A stretch of DNA of 64,000 bases from Thamnaconus septentrionalis. Its lineage: Eukaryota; Chordata; Actinopteri; Tetraodontiformes; Monacanthidae. The position numbers were made by a program, and so were the translations under genes. The notes under the pieces are model-generated. The model searched no databases, was not told the origin of the DNA, and saw nothing but the letters and a program-made list of their open reading frames with translations. The stretch is from NCBI GenBank assembly GCA_009823395.1, contig CM020510.1:15747773-15811772 (forward strand). The letters are read 5' to 3'. Shown here piece after piece: positions 39,201 through 48,164 of the stretch (its first letter is position 1; each line of letters begins with the position of its first letter).

Positions 39201-39680
39201 CCACCACAGCTGCATCTGGAACCGGGACACCAGCAATCACAACCACAGGCTTTGAGTCCAGCTCCCTCTCCCAGGGACATCGACGATTCCCCTCCACCAC
39301 TCACACGGCGATTATCATCCAGGAGTCAGAGCAGGGTACGCCACATCAACAGCCGTGCCCGTGAGAGACAACAAGAGGCTCTAAAGCCTCGGACTGGTGT
39401 CACAACGAACAGTAACAGTGCCAGCGTTGGCGGAGTAGTGTTTAGGCATAAACCAACCTCACAGAATCCGCCACCCAACAGACACTCGACTGGGTCCTAC
39501 ATCGCAGGCTACCTTGGTCAGCTGGAGGACAGGGGACTCCCCGAAGGAGCTTGCACGTCATTACACTATGGAAACGGAGATCATTACAGAGATCGGTTCT
39601 ATACAGATGACTCCTTCCCAGTAGCTGAGTCCAACCACTCTGCATCAGAGCCAGAGGTCTACTTCCTGCTCAGACTGTAG
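6017..39680 (+). CDS. plch1: Phospholipase C eta-1 (1-phosphatidylinositol 4,5-bisphosphate phosphodiesterase), 23 exons
   Basis: The enzyme cleaves PIP2 to IP3 and diacylglycerol at the membrane and is very calcium-sensitive; the eta class is mainly neuronal. Exons placed: 6017-6203, 10937-11083, 12311-12554, 12674-12803, 15145-15315, 15781-15874, 18256-18459, 19107-19227, 21211-21382, 23416-23523, 26486-26641, 27319-27381, 28768-28862, 31625-31722, 31842-32021, 32909-33016, 33251-33375, 33507-33591, 34303-34449, 34940-35019, 35147-35206, 35739-36126, 36966-39680. All phases agree up to the last exon. Domain order is PH, EF hands, X, acidic linker, Y, C2, long tail. The eta-1 assignment rests on tail blocks remembered from human PLCH1: [42 protein letters not shown] and the end YFLLRL. 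The product would be about 1959 aa against 1693 in human, with the extra length in the tail. The last exon contains two apparent -1 frameshifts (see its own entry). The first exon is the least certain. Confidence 0.93.
6204..10936 (+). other. plch1 intron 1 (4.7 kb)
   Basis: No protein-like exon was seen between the GTAAGT donor and the TTTTTCTTCTTCCAG acceptor. It holds short (GT)n/(CA)n runs at about 6219 and 7172, a perfect 15-bp inverted repeat at 10233-10264, and an AT-rich stretch (about 8640-9520) with several ATGCAAAT octamers that could be regulatory but cannot be judged without alignment. Confidence 0.5.
10233..10264. repeat. Perfect 15-bp inverted repeat (GCTTACTGCTTACTG)
   Basis: GCTTACTGCTTACTG at 10233-10247 is followed by GG and then its exact reverse complement at 10250-10264. 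Each arm is itself two copies of GCTTACTG (second copy one base short). It lies in plch1 intron 1, about 0.7 kb before exon 2, with no surrounding transposon ends visible. Confidence 0.9.
10937..12554 (+). other. plch1: plch1 exons 2-3: PH domain
   Basis: Exon 2 (10937-11083) encodes [18 protein letters not shown] through RKSEKAK; exon 3 (12311-12554) runs from [20 protein letters not shown] to QRTHDQ. Together they are the membrane-binding pleckstrin-homology domain, about residues 70-185, nearly residue-for-residue like mammalian PLC-eta. Exon 3 begins after GTTCCTCCAG. Its end is not a GT donor: the reading runs out at GACCA just before ATATCCCTTT, the start of the AT-AC intron described separately. 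Confidence 0.93.
12555..12673 (+). other. plch1: U12-type AT-AC intron of plch1 (119 bp)
   Basis: No GT-AG pair joins exons 3 and 4 while keeping the conserved THDQW junction. Reading the intron as ATATCCCTTT...AC does so exactly: CA plus G makes Gln, followed by Trp. The 5' site matches the minor-class consensus ATATCCTTT except one base at +7. A perfect minor-class branch site, TTCCTTAAC, lies at 12656-12664, about 10 bases before the terminal AC at 12672-12673, the spacing expected of U12 introns. Splicing by the minor spliceosome is inferred from these signals. Confidence 0.88.
12674..15874 (+). other. plch1: plch1 exons 4-6: EF-hand region
   Basis: Exon 4 (12674-12803) carries a canonical loop [12 protein letters not shown]. 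Exon 5 (15145-15315) carries a second, shorter loop region ([13 protein letters not shown]) and continues [19 protein letters not shown]. Exon 6 (15781-15874) gives [14 protein letters not shown]...MGIEG. In PLCs this lobe packs against the catalytic barrel, and in the eta class the first loop is thought to contribute to high calcium sensitivity. Donors and acceptors are canonical (GTCAGA, GTGAGC, GTAATA). The 2.3-kb intron 4 and the 465-bp intron 5 show nothing recognisable. Confidence 0.92.
16155..16240. repeat. Dispersed repeat copy 1, ending in (GAAA)n
   Basis: A core around GAGATGGGACATCTCAA with flanking TATGGA-CCCCTC and GGGCTATCC-TGAAATAAA recurs at 45715-45795 in the same orientation. 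This copy ends in a short (GAAA)n tail. A shared core with a simple-sequence tail is typical of the 3' end of a non-LTR retrotransposon or SINE; the exact family is not identified. Confidence 0.65.
17567..17614. repeat. 48-bp near-perfect palindrome with central TGACGT half-sites
   Basis: The left arm CGTGCCACCATGAGTAACGT plus CAGC (17567-17590) is the reverse complement of 17591-17614 with one mismatch (the T of GAGTAAC against GCGTAAC in the partner), and there is no spacer. The centre is ACGTCAGCGCTGACGT, two inverted TGACG motifs like CREB/ATF half-sites. It lies in plch1 intron 6, with no obvious transposon around it. Confidence 0.9.
18256..21382 (+). other. plch1: plch1 exons 7-9: catalytic X box
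   Basis: Exons 18256-18459, 19107-19227 and 21211-21382 encode about residues 325-490. The catalytic residues of metazoan PLCs are all visible: His-Asn in [12 protein letters not shown] (about H362), Glu and Asp in RCVEVDCWDG, the second His in QHGYTLTSK, and Glu in [10 protein letters not shown]. These bind the calcium ion and the phosphate of PIP2, so the enzyme should be active. Splice junctions keep VEVDCW and NNQYPVV intact (CA|G and G|TG split codons). Confidence 0.95.
20342..20387. repeat. (GT)n microsatellite
   Basis: Imperfect (GT/GC)n followed by a pure (GT) run, within plch1 intron 8. Read on the other strand it gives spurious Thr-His open frames. Confidence 0.9.
23416..28862 (+). 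other. plch1: plch1 exons 10-13: X-Y linker
   Basis: Exon 10 (23416-23523) opens [20 protein letters not shown], an acidic stretch of the kind that autoinhibits PLCs by covering the active site. Exon 11 (26486-26641) encodes [19 protein letters not shown] through [15 protein letters not shown]. Exon 12 (27319-27381) is only 21 codons, [20 protein letters not shown] plus Lys, basic and Ser-rich. Exon 13 (28768-28862) is a Ser/Glu-rich segment ending GEQFNR. The two small exons are the less conserved part, but both keep frame and have good splice sites. Confidence 0.88.
23524..26485 (+). other. plch1 intron 10 (3.0 kb)
   Basis: No recognisable exon. The stretch about 24650-26350 contains several medium open frames on the minus strand (for example 25732-26106), but none shows a motif I can name. 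It could be old transposon sequence; nothing supports a gene. Confidence 0.4.
29233..29950 (-). mobile_element. hAT-superfamily transposase relic (GTF2IRD2/ZBED-like), broken
   Basis: On the minus strand, peptide pieces typical of hAT transposases appear in order but with stops, frameshifts and internal deletions: [10 protein letters not shown] followed by TKVAV (BED-finger side, about 29840-29770), then [16 protein letters not shown] and [19 protein letters not shown] (RNase H-like start, about 29458-29340). At the opposite edge, 29233 begins CAGGGTTGG and runs into ACATGAGAAACC and GCCAGAGGGCTG, matching the usual CAGGG-GGG start of these elements. A short (TA)n insertion (about 29304-29331) interrupts it. 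It lies antisense in plch1 intron 13 and cannot encode a working enzyme. Confidence 0.75.
31625..33016 (+). other. plch1: plch1 exons 14-16: catalytic Y box
   Basis: Exons 31625-31722, 31842-32021 and 32909-33016 encode [20 protein letters not shown], then [16 protein letters not shown]...[16 protein letters not shown]...YWNVGCQL, then [19 protein letters not shown]...GYVLKP. The [14 protein letters not shown]...W..GCQLVALNYQT signature is diagnostic of PLC Y domains and completes the TIM barrel, including the Ser/Arg that hold the 4-phosphate. All junctions are canonical (GTAAAT, GTGAGA, GTACGG donors). Confidence 0.95.
32126..32223. repeat. Cluster of three inverted repeats (13, 16 and 18 bp stems)
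   Basis: Stem 1 pairs AATCACATTTGCC (32126-32138) with 32143-32155, perfect, with a 4-base loop. Stem 2 pairs GCCAGTAGCAAAATTC (32158-32173) with 32186-32201, perfect. Stem 3 pairs 32174-32191 with 32206-32223 with one mismatch. Stems 2 and 3 share bases, so they are mutually exclusive folds. The cluster lies in plch1 intron 15, about 0.1 kb after the Y-box exon. Confidence 0.9.
33131..33183. repeat. (TA)n microsatellite, interrupted
   Basis: Two TA runs (33131-33154 and about 33173-33183) separated by TTTATTTCATGTATACAG, just before the acceptor of plch1 exon 17. Confidence 0.9.
33251..35019 (+). other. plch1: plch1 exons 17-20: C2 domain
   Basis: Exons 33251-33375, 33507-33591, 34303-34449 and 34940-35019 encode [18 protein letters not shown]...[50 protein letters not shown]...[18 protein letters not shown] and [20 protein letters not shown]. 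Asp residues in the DPFVEVE and WDHDPIGRD loops are the expected calcium-binding ones. The C2 domain docks the enzyme on membranes. The sequence is close to mammalian PLC-eta throughout. Confidence 0.94.
35147..35206 (+). other. plch1: plch1 exon 21: 60-bp in-frame cassette exon
   Basis: Between TTTTAG and GTATCC lie exactly 20 codons ([20 protein letters not shown]), phase 0 on both sides. A near-identical segment occurs in some PLCH1 and PLCH2 isoforms I recall and is missing from others, where the C2 end joins directly to the RQLQG/HQLRG segment. Exon 20 can join exon 22 in frame without it, so it is probably alternatively spliced here too. Confidence 0.8.
35739..39680 (+). other. plch1: plch1 exons 22-23: long Ser/Pro-rich C-terminal tail, with two apparent -1 frameshifts
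   Basis: Exon 22 (35739-36126) starts [15 protein letters not shown] and contains [13 protein letters not shown] and the basic RPISMPLDR. Exon 23 begins at 36966. The frame used from 36966 is protein-like through SISALIGHF (about 37450-37480) and then stops at 37796-37798. A different frame (starting after a stop at 37630-37632) carries [19 protein letters not shown] and stops at 37870. A third frame carries [18 protein letters not shown] and continues to the true end at 39678-39680. Each switch equals one missing base; runs of four C lie at 37634-37637 and 37864-37867. The distal part has conserved blocks and a hydrophobic end (LLRL) that could bind PDZ domains. Confidence 0.8.
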
Positions 39681-40750
39681 CTCTCCAGTGACATTAAAAG
39701 CACATCTCTGATGTGTTTTAATAGCACCAAAAGCAGGAAGCTAAAGAACATAAAAAGGTTGTTCTTGTTTGTTTCGGTGTTTGGACTTGTATGTCTGGGC
39801 GATTTCAAGAGAAGTAAACTTTCTGTACAATGTAACTGAAACATCATGTTTAATTTAATCCGTCAATGGATCTGAAAGCATGAATTTCCTGTATGAAATG
39901 TCAACTTTTCAATAGTGATGGTCTTTCTGGTCTGGCAGTGTAATGTCTGTTATCTGCTTAATGTATAAATGTCTTTTTTGGGGAACTTAATTTTCCTAAA
40001 AATGGATCGTAGACTGATTTTACATATGCTTGTAATCTTTGTCCCTGTGATGTAAGGTCTGAACTTTGTACATTGACAATGAAGCAAAAAAAAAGAAGTA
40101 GAGTTTTAAACAAAGAGGGATGCGGTGTCTTTCTTTGAATGTGTTGACATTTAATAGATAGGATTCACATTTTCAAAGATTGAATTGTAAGTCTTCCTAT
40201 ATTTTAATGGTATTCCTTTTTGTGCGTCATGCGTAGATATTCCTGTCATTGCCATCTGAGATGGGTCCCACTTGACAGCAAATCCGACATTGTTTGTGCA
40301 TGTTACCTTTGAACATGTCAGGCATGACTATGCACCAGTTTATACAATAGATGTTGCATCATCCGTCCACAGTTTCACCAAAATAAATAGTGGCACTGGG
40401 AACAACAGAGAACAAGTGCTTGTTTGTATCGGCATCTGTTTTTGGACTTGTTTCTGTATGATTTTTAAGATTAAAAACAGAGCTGATTTTGAAGATTTGG
40501 GGTTTAAATGGTTTTTATTTTTATAATTGCTTTGATACTGACTGAAAAAAAAAATCTTGCTGGCTATGGTTATTTTATTTTTGATAACTTGGTGGCCAGA
40601 AGAGAGAAACGGATGAAGGAAGGGTGGCAAGACACCAGTTTTCCGTATTGTTTCAGTGTGTACCATCCTTTTTTCTTTGTACTGTTGCTCATTGGAGGAC
40701 TGTGAGCATTTTCCTACCAATGCAATAAAAATATTTGATTCCAACATTGT
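39681..40750 (+). terminator. plch1: plch1 3'UTR and polyadenylation signal
   Basis: Following the TAG at 39678-39680, an AATAAA at 40724-40729 is followed within 30 bases by a T/GT-rich stretch (CCTGTTTTTTGTTTG), the arrangement of a mammalian-type cleavage site. A second AATAAA at 40382-40387 may be an earlier site. No coding potential in this block. Confidence 0.6.
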
Positions 40751-41130
40751 CCTGTTTTTTGTTTGTTATATTCAAGGGGATATAGTGATCAATGATAAAT
40801 GAAGACAGAAGCTCACACTCTAAATCAATGTAATGTAACTCATAAAACAGCTGCATCTGTCCTCACATGCTGCATTCATCAAAATAGGATGTAATTGCTC
40901 ATGAAATTACTCCATAATAGAAGTTCCAAACGGCACACCTGTTGCTCTGAGTATACAATTCCCTGTGCTGACTGCAACTTACTCTTTGTTAAGCTTAATG
41001 GATCAATCTCAGTGCCATATTTGTTGCAAATTAAAATGCGGATCAATCTGATGTGATCTCAAAGCTCATTAATATTGATGTTTACAAAAAATGTTACACT
41101 TATCATCTCAGTGAGTTACTTGAATGACAA

Positions 41131-41200
41131 ACACACACACACACACACACATTTGCATGTGTTTACATTTACACTTACATTCGTGAGTTACTGAATAGTC

Positions 41201-41287
<87 letters not shown>
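41131..41287. repeat. (CA)n microsatellites, two runs
   Basis: (AC)10 at 41131-41150 and a long (AC)n of about 84 bases at about 41204-41287, separated by a 50-base unique spacer. They lie between plch1 and the first OlfC gene; the rest of 40750-41755 shows nothing recognisable. Confidence 0.95.
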
Positions 41288-41288
<1 letters not shown>

Positions 41289-41755
41289 AATCTCGACTTC
41301 GCAGACGCTAATTACTCGTTTGCCTTTCAATTGTTTTTCCGACATCACACTTGAGAGGAGTCATTGGTGGTTGTAGGATGCTTGTATCATCAGTTTTACA
41401 CCCTGGCAAAACACTTCACACCAATTATAAATACTCACATCAGCACTTCACTGGTGCACAAGGGTAGCAGGTTTGCTTGGGTCAAGATTTCATTTTCCAA
41501 ATTCGCAGGCTCTCCTCCAGTTCAAGCTTTTCAACCAAAGGAAATTCCATCTGGAAATGGTGCAATTTCTCTTCGACTAAACTTTAATGACGCCACAGTG
41601 ATTGGAATAAGGACTGTTGAATCTTTTGTATGAGGTAAATGTTTATTTTTCATGTCAACAGTTAACGATGAGACAGCTTTAAGAATCATGTCTATACCAT
41701 GTCACGCCATGACTGTGCTTACTCCCGTGTGTTCAGATATACTGCCATTGCATCT

Positions 41756-44700
41756 ATGTCTTGGTTTTTGTGGCTCCTCACTCCATGGTCCGCCCTGACC
41801 ACTCAGCTGGGTCTGGGTGCAGTGGGCCTGGGGGTGGTTCAGGCATCGCTGTGCTTCAGCTGGGGTGCGCTGAGTGACAAGAGCCTCTTTCAGGATGGGG
41901 ACGTGATTCTTGGCGGACTTTTCCCGATACATTACGCTGAGTCAAGGGAGCGGCATGACTTCACTGCAAAACCTCTTCACAAACCTTGCACTGGGTAAAA
42001 CTTCCTAACGGCATTTGTGGAATTATTTTAAATTTAGATAATTCAGAAAAAAAAGACAAAAAGGCTAATAGCGTTTTTATTGCCCACGTTAAAAGGTTTT
42101 TAAACATTTATAGCCATGTTTTTTTTTATATTTCTGTCATGACTTTCCTTTTCCTTTTTCCCTCTCATGACCTCAGGTTTGACGTACAAGGATTAAAATA
42201 TATGTACGCCATGGCTTTCGCGTTGGAAGAAATCAATCGCGATAGCACTCTCCTGCCGGGATTGAAATTGGGCTACCACGTGTTTGATAGCTGCAGTCGT
42301 TATCCCTGGGCGCTGGGACATGCACTGACACTGGTGGCTGGCGACGCAAACAGCTGCAACCTAACAGCTCCTCATGAGAGCGCAGGTATCTCATGATCTG
42401 GTGTAATTTTGTGCCATGTTGAAAGGAGGATAACTCACTTCTTTCATTTGTTTTCAACCTGCAGGGGATAAACCTGTTCCGCTGCTCATTGGTGGCGCAG
42501 CATCAGCAACAGGCACCCTGCTGTCCAGTATGTTGATGCCTTTTTCTGTGCCAGTTGTGAGTTTTGCAAAAATGGAAAAATAAAAAAGGGTAACGTGAAT
42601 TCTCTACGTCTCCAAAAAGTAACCATTTGAAAAGACATTTCTGTATTGTCCACTTAGATCAGCTTCATGGCTAGCTGTCCCTGTTTGAGTGACAGAAGAA
42701 AGTTTTCCAACTTCTTCAGAACAATCCCCAGCGATGTTTACCAAGCTCGGGCAATGGCAAGACTGGCCATGCGCTTTCACTGGAACTGGATCGGAGCAGT
42801 GGCCGTGAATACTGATTACGGTCGCCTGGCAATACAGGTAGTGCTTCTCATTTTCAATTTTTGGATACTGGAAATTGAGTGAAAATGTGCTGAGAGTTTC
42901 ATTTGTATCATGTTTACTCGGTGAAAAGTAAAATACATGACAACCACCTCATTTAAAGGCGTTCCAGAAAGAAATACGGGGCAGCGGAGTGTGTTTGGAA
43001 TTCATTGAAATGTTCAGCAGAGAAACAATTGCGATAGATGCCAAACGGGCAGCGCTCACGATAGAATCTTCCACTGCCAGCGTGATTCTCATCTTTTCCT
43101 GGTATACTGACGTCAAGACAATAATTCTGGAGCTGGCAAGAAGAAATGTGAGCAAGCCGTATTTTCTTTTTATTAATAGGTTAAAGGATACAGAACAGAG
43201 AAATATTTCTACACACCCCCACTATCCTATTAGTTTATATTCCTTCATTCTAGGTAACTGGCAAACAGTTTCTAGCCAGTGAGGCCTGGAGCACGAGTGA
43301 GCATCTTCTACAGGATCCTGCAATCTCCGAGGTGCTGGCTGGTGTCCTGGGAGTGGCCATTCAAAGTTCACCAATTCCCGGATTTGAAATTTATCTCCGA
43401 AGCCTGCACCCGGCGTCTCGTCCCTTTGACCACTTCTTAGGCGAACTCTGGCAAAGAGAGTTCAAATGCAATGCAGATTCTGCTTTTTCCGGCGCTGGGC
43501 GCTTGCTTCAAACAGCATCTCTGCCACCCTGCACGGGTGCAGAGTCTCTGAAGGAGGGGCAGCATCCTTTTACTGACACCTCTCAGCTGAGAGCGGTACA
43601 CAACGTCTACCTCGCTGTTTACGCCGCAGCCCACGGCCTCCACAGTCTTCTGTCTTGCCCTCGCCGAGGGCCTGATCCTGGGAAAAATCACACCTGCTTC
43701 CCTCCGAAACACATTCACTCCAAGGAGGTAAATGTGTCCGTAGTATCCGTTTCACATTTCAAATATATCGAACGCAGATGTGGTGCCTTTAACGATTGCC
43801 GCTTTCAGCTTTTGCAGCACATGGGTAAAGTCAATGTCACCACGCCGCAGGGAGATGCATTTTATTTTGAAGGAGCAGATATTAAAGCAAAATACGACCT
43901 TGTCAACTGGCAGAGGAGCCCTGAGGGAACTCTCAGACTTGTTTTGGTTGGCCGCGTGGACGGCTTCGACCTCCATCTTAATGAGTCGGCCGTGCAGTGG
44001 AGCACCGGATCCAGTCAGGTCGTCCGATCAGAGGCCTATAAAATACAAATACAGGCCTGTCAAATTTAGTTAATCAACAAGATTTTGTGATGACAGGCTT
44101 TTTTTTTTCTCGTTTAGGTGCCGAAATCAGTGTGCAGTGAGAGCTGCCCTCCTGGCACCAGAAAGGCCAACAGGGTGGGAGCACCTTCCTGCTGCTTCGA
44201 CTGTGTCCCGTGTGCTGAAGGGGAGATAAGCAATGACACTGGTGAGGAACAAAAACTAATTGAAGGCACTTTTTTCCACTTGATATTTTCTCTAATCAGA
44301 TTTCTTTCCTTTTTTTAACATCAGATTCTCTTCACTGCAATCGTTGTCCTCCCGAGTTCTGGCCCAACGTTGAACAGACGACCTGTGTGCCCCGCCAACT
44401 CGATTTCCTTTCCTTCAGTGAGACTCTGGGCATTACTCTGACCACAGTCGCAGTGTCAGGCGCCACGGTGACGGTTGCTGTGTTTGTCGTGTTTCTTCAC
44501 CACCGTCACACACCTATTGTAAGTTTGTTTGACTTTGGTTTTAGAAGTTGAGAAAAAACTACACCGCTCAATCTTTTTTTTTTGTGATTTTCCTTCAGGT
44601 GCGAGCCAACAACTCAGAGCTCAGCTTCCTGCTCCTGGTGTCACTGAAGCTGTGCTTCCTGTGCTCCCTGGTGTTCATCGGTCGGCCGTCAGTCTGGTCC

Positions 44701-45381
44701 TGTCGCTTCCAGCAGGTGGCGTTTGGCATCAGCTTTGTGCTCTGCGTTTCCTGCCTCCTCATCAAGACCCTGGTGGTTCTGGCCGTTTTCCACTCTGCTC
44801 GGCCTGGTGCTGGATCCATGATGAAGTGGTTCGGCCCTGGCCTGCAGAGGGGCAGCGTGGGCTTCTTCACAACCATACAGGTGTGAAGGGTTTGTGTTTT
44901 GTGACCAATGAAATTGAGATGATTGACTTCCAGGAATATTCATCTATCTTCCATGCAGGTCATCATCTGCACCATTTGGCTGTCCTTCAGTCGCCCTGTG
45001 CCTAAACTGGATCTGGGTTTCCAAGGGTCAAAGGTCACCCTGGAGTGCTCTATGACCTCAGTGGTGGGCTTCTCTCTGGTTCTGGGCTACATCGGCCTGC
45101 TGGCCTGCACCTGCCTCCTTTTGGCCTTTTTTGCTCGGAAACTCCCCGACAACTTCAACGAGGCCAAGCTGATCACCTTCAGCATGCTGATCTTCTGCGC
45201 TGTGTGGGTGGCCTTCGTGCCCGCCTATGTCAGCTCTCCTGGAAAATACGTTGTCGCTGTGGAGATATTTGCAATCCTGGCCTCCAGCTATGGTTTGCTG
45301 CTCTGTATATTTGCCCCAAAATGTTTCATTATTCTGCTAAGGCCAGAGAAAAACACCAAGAAACAATTGATGTCCAAATAG
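41756..45381 (+). CDS. OlfC (V2R-like class C olfactory receptor), gene A, 11 exons
   Basis: A receptor of fish olfactory sensory neurons; the family senses amino acids through a Venus-flytrap domain. Exons: 41756-41994, 42177-42385, 42465-42556, 42658-42837, 42959-43147, 43254-43727, 43809-44018, 44118-44241, 44325-44518, 44599-44880, 44959-45381; total 2616 nt, 871 aa. The start [14 protein letters not shown] is a signal peptide; an in-frame ATG at 41699 is less likely. Ligand-domain signatures: [39 protein letters not shown]. The 124-bp cysteine-rich exon is typical of V2Rs. The seven-helix part includes [43 protein letters not shown] and ends [12 protein letters not shown]. The donor of exon 7 is weak (GTCGTC), but gene B uses the same site. 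The seven-helix region is split into three exons, unlike genes C and D. Confidence 0.92.
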
Positions 45382-48164
45382 GGAATCTGATTGTGGGGTG
45401 ACACCCTGTCATTATTGTCTGATAGGTCCTTTGTCCTGTGTGATGCTGATTATAATCACGGTCAGTTTCAGTGTAATCAGATATGTGTCTTCACAGATCA
45501 CCTAGTGATGGTAATGTCTTGACTGTCTTAGAAATTGTTCTGCTTTTATTTCAAGTTCTAGTAAAACCAGATCTTACTAATTTTTCCTGGCAAACATACA
45601 TTTATGTGAAGGGTACCATTATTTGCTGCTTATTCAAATCAAGAATTTGTGAGTGCCCTTGTGCTTATTAGTTCTGTAGTATGTTTGTATTCACTACTTC
45701 CCATGTTTGTCTTTTTTTGTATGGAGCCCCTCGAAAATGAGATGGGACATCTCAAGGGGCTATCCGTGAAATAAATGAATACAATAAAATAAATATTTGA
45801 TTGTGCAAGTGATTTATTGCAAGTGTTGACAACAAGTTGTTTGACATTGTCATGATACAAGTTAAAAATCTGACAGCAACCAAATATTAAAGCCTTGGAT
45901 TTTTGAATGCAGCAATAAATAAACACATCAGCTGTGGTCTCTGACTTCATATTAAAAGTTCATTGTCACTCATCACTTTATTGACGTTTGTGCCAGCATC
46001 TCACATAAAATAAATACCTGGGCCTGCTTCATATTCCGTTGGTTGAGCTGATTTAAACGGCTACAAATATCAACCACAACCACTAGATAGAGCCATTGCG
46101 TCAAGATAGAAGGTCTCAGTTTGTGTCCGACAAGAGTTTCCTTCCCTGTGCGAGTGCATGTTTTTCATCTTTGTAATTTTACACCTTCTGGTGCTTTCTA
46201 GTACACCTCATTGTTGGGACTGTGCAATAATTTGAATTTATTTATAGCAGGACTATATGCAGTGGCATTGATTAGGCACAGACATGACAAAACACAAAAT
46301 TTAGTTTAATTCAACACATTTACATACCAGGGCTACCAATGTTGCCATCCTACATAGTAAAAATTAGGATCTACAAATTTCTCAATTTTTAAAATTGTAA
46401 ACCAACTGCACAGAGTGAGATCTGTCGAAAACAGATAATAGAATCTTGTGGCGATGAAACATGTAAGAGGTTTCTGTCTTTGTTTCAGTCTTTGTTTTTG
46501 TCACCGCCACAGCACATGAAAACCTTTGTTTTGACTTTTGATATTTTGCTAGAGACACACTAACAACAGGTTTTTTTTCTAAGACTGTGACAAACTGACT
46601 CTTGTCACATAGTGTTGCAAATGGCTCTGAACTTTATTCATCTTTTCAAATTTATTGTTTCAAATAAAGGGAAACAAAATTCCCAAATGTCTGGATTTGG
46701 AGCAGGTGCCAGGGATCTCAAAGAGTGTGTTTGAGGGAAAAAAACAAAACAAACTTCTTACATATGTTCTGCCCACAACTCCAAACAGGTGTTCTCAATT
46801 AGCCATCATCTGCACCTTGAAGAACACAGAGTAAAACGTAAATAAGTAAAACACAGTGGCCTGTAACAATACAACGGTGCTTTGTTAGTACTTAGAACAA
46901 TACTCACAGTATGTCTTTGCCAAAATCAGATATAAGTGGGAGGAGCTTGACTTTATAAGGCCTTTTTATTCCCACCTATTGTTTTTTTGAATGTTTAATA
47001 AGATAAAATATATAGTGGTAACATACATATCTTATGTTTGAAAATACATTTTTGTTGCACGTTATAAGATAAAAATCCAAATAGATTTTTTTTTAAAAAA
47101 AATACATAGTTAAAGGTCTCAAGTTAGGATCTTTATGATCATGCTCTATATATCAAGACAAACCTTTGTAGCACAAGTTTCTTGTGTTCTGTTTTAAATA
47201 AAAGCCCTTTGGTTGCAGCTTTCTCCAAAAACATTGCACATTTTCAGCTTCCTGCTAAAATCAATGATTTGTTGGACCTTCTACGTGAAAATTCTGTATC
47301 AAACAATAAATTCTGTATTGTGTCTTATTTTAGAAATGAATATAACTGCACAGCATCATAAAATGACAGTGGTTTCTGAACCCCAGATGTATTGCAAAGC
47401 AATGATTTCCTTCCACTGCTCAGGCCGTTTCATCTCTGGCTTCAACACTGATGGTTTTAGAACACAGTGCACTTGCCATCACATGAACCCTCCATTAGTC
47501 AACAATCCTCCCATAACTGCTGCCTCACCTCCTCTAAAACCTCATTAAGCTGCTTAACTTCCCGTCATCGTTGCATTTATTCTAAGGCTAAATTGCAACA
47601 GGCCACAATAGCCTGATCTGGGATTCCTTTCTAACTTAAGCCGGTGAGGGTGTCGATGAAATGATGACAACGATGGCGCACTGAGACTCCTTTCAAAGGC
47701 TGTTGCACATCTGCCAGGGATGTGTCAAATACACAGTGGAAGAACTGAGGTACTGCATACCTGCAAACAATTAGAAAAAAGACTTGTGTAACCCAACAAA
47801 TGAATGTTCATGCTGGTTTTATGTTTCTATAGCAATCAGCCATATGCTAGTCATTATACTGTTGCTCCTCCTTCGTCTTTGAGAGAGACACTGCCATCCA
47901 GGTGACTGTACTTCCTACTCATAAGGACGGTCACCAGCTGTTATAAATATCACTAACATCACACATGTTGGTCAGAGCAGCCAGGCACTGACTGTTTCAT
48001 ATGTTGTCACTTTTATTGTGAAAATGCTCTGATTTGATTTCTCTCTCCATTTTACAGGTGGATGTGCTCAGGCCAAAACATTTACCTAAGTCTTGCTGCA
48101 TTTAAGGAGTTTGTTGAGCACCAGTTTTATCTGACTGTGTTGAGCATCCAGAAAAGCTTCGCCC
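45382..48164. other. Intergenic region between OlfC genes A and B
   Basis: It contains the gene A 3' end, a dispersed repeat (45715-45795) and AT-rich sequence. No exon of another receptor or other gene was recognised; the open frames (for example 47213-47548) have no family motif. The promoter of gene B should lie within the last few hundred bases, but no TATA or other element could be fixed. Confidence 0.55.
45715..45795. repeat. Dispersed repeat copy 2, carrying AATAAA motifs
   Basis: Shares the core ATGAGATGGGACATCTCAA and GGGGCTATCC-TGAAATAAA with 16155-16240. The tail contains AATAAA at 45770-45775 and 45783-45788, about 390 bases after the stop of gene A and the nearest good polyadenylation signals seen, so the repeat may supply the 3' end of that transcript. 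Family assignment is uncertain (non-LTR or SINE tail). Confidence 0.65.
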
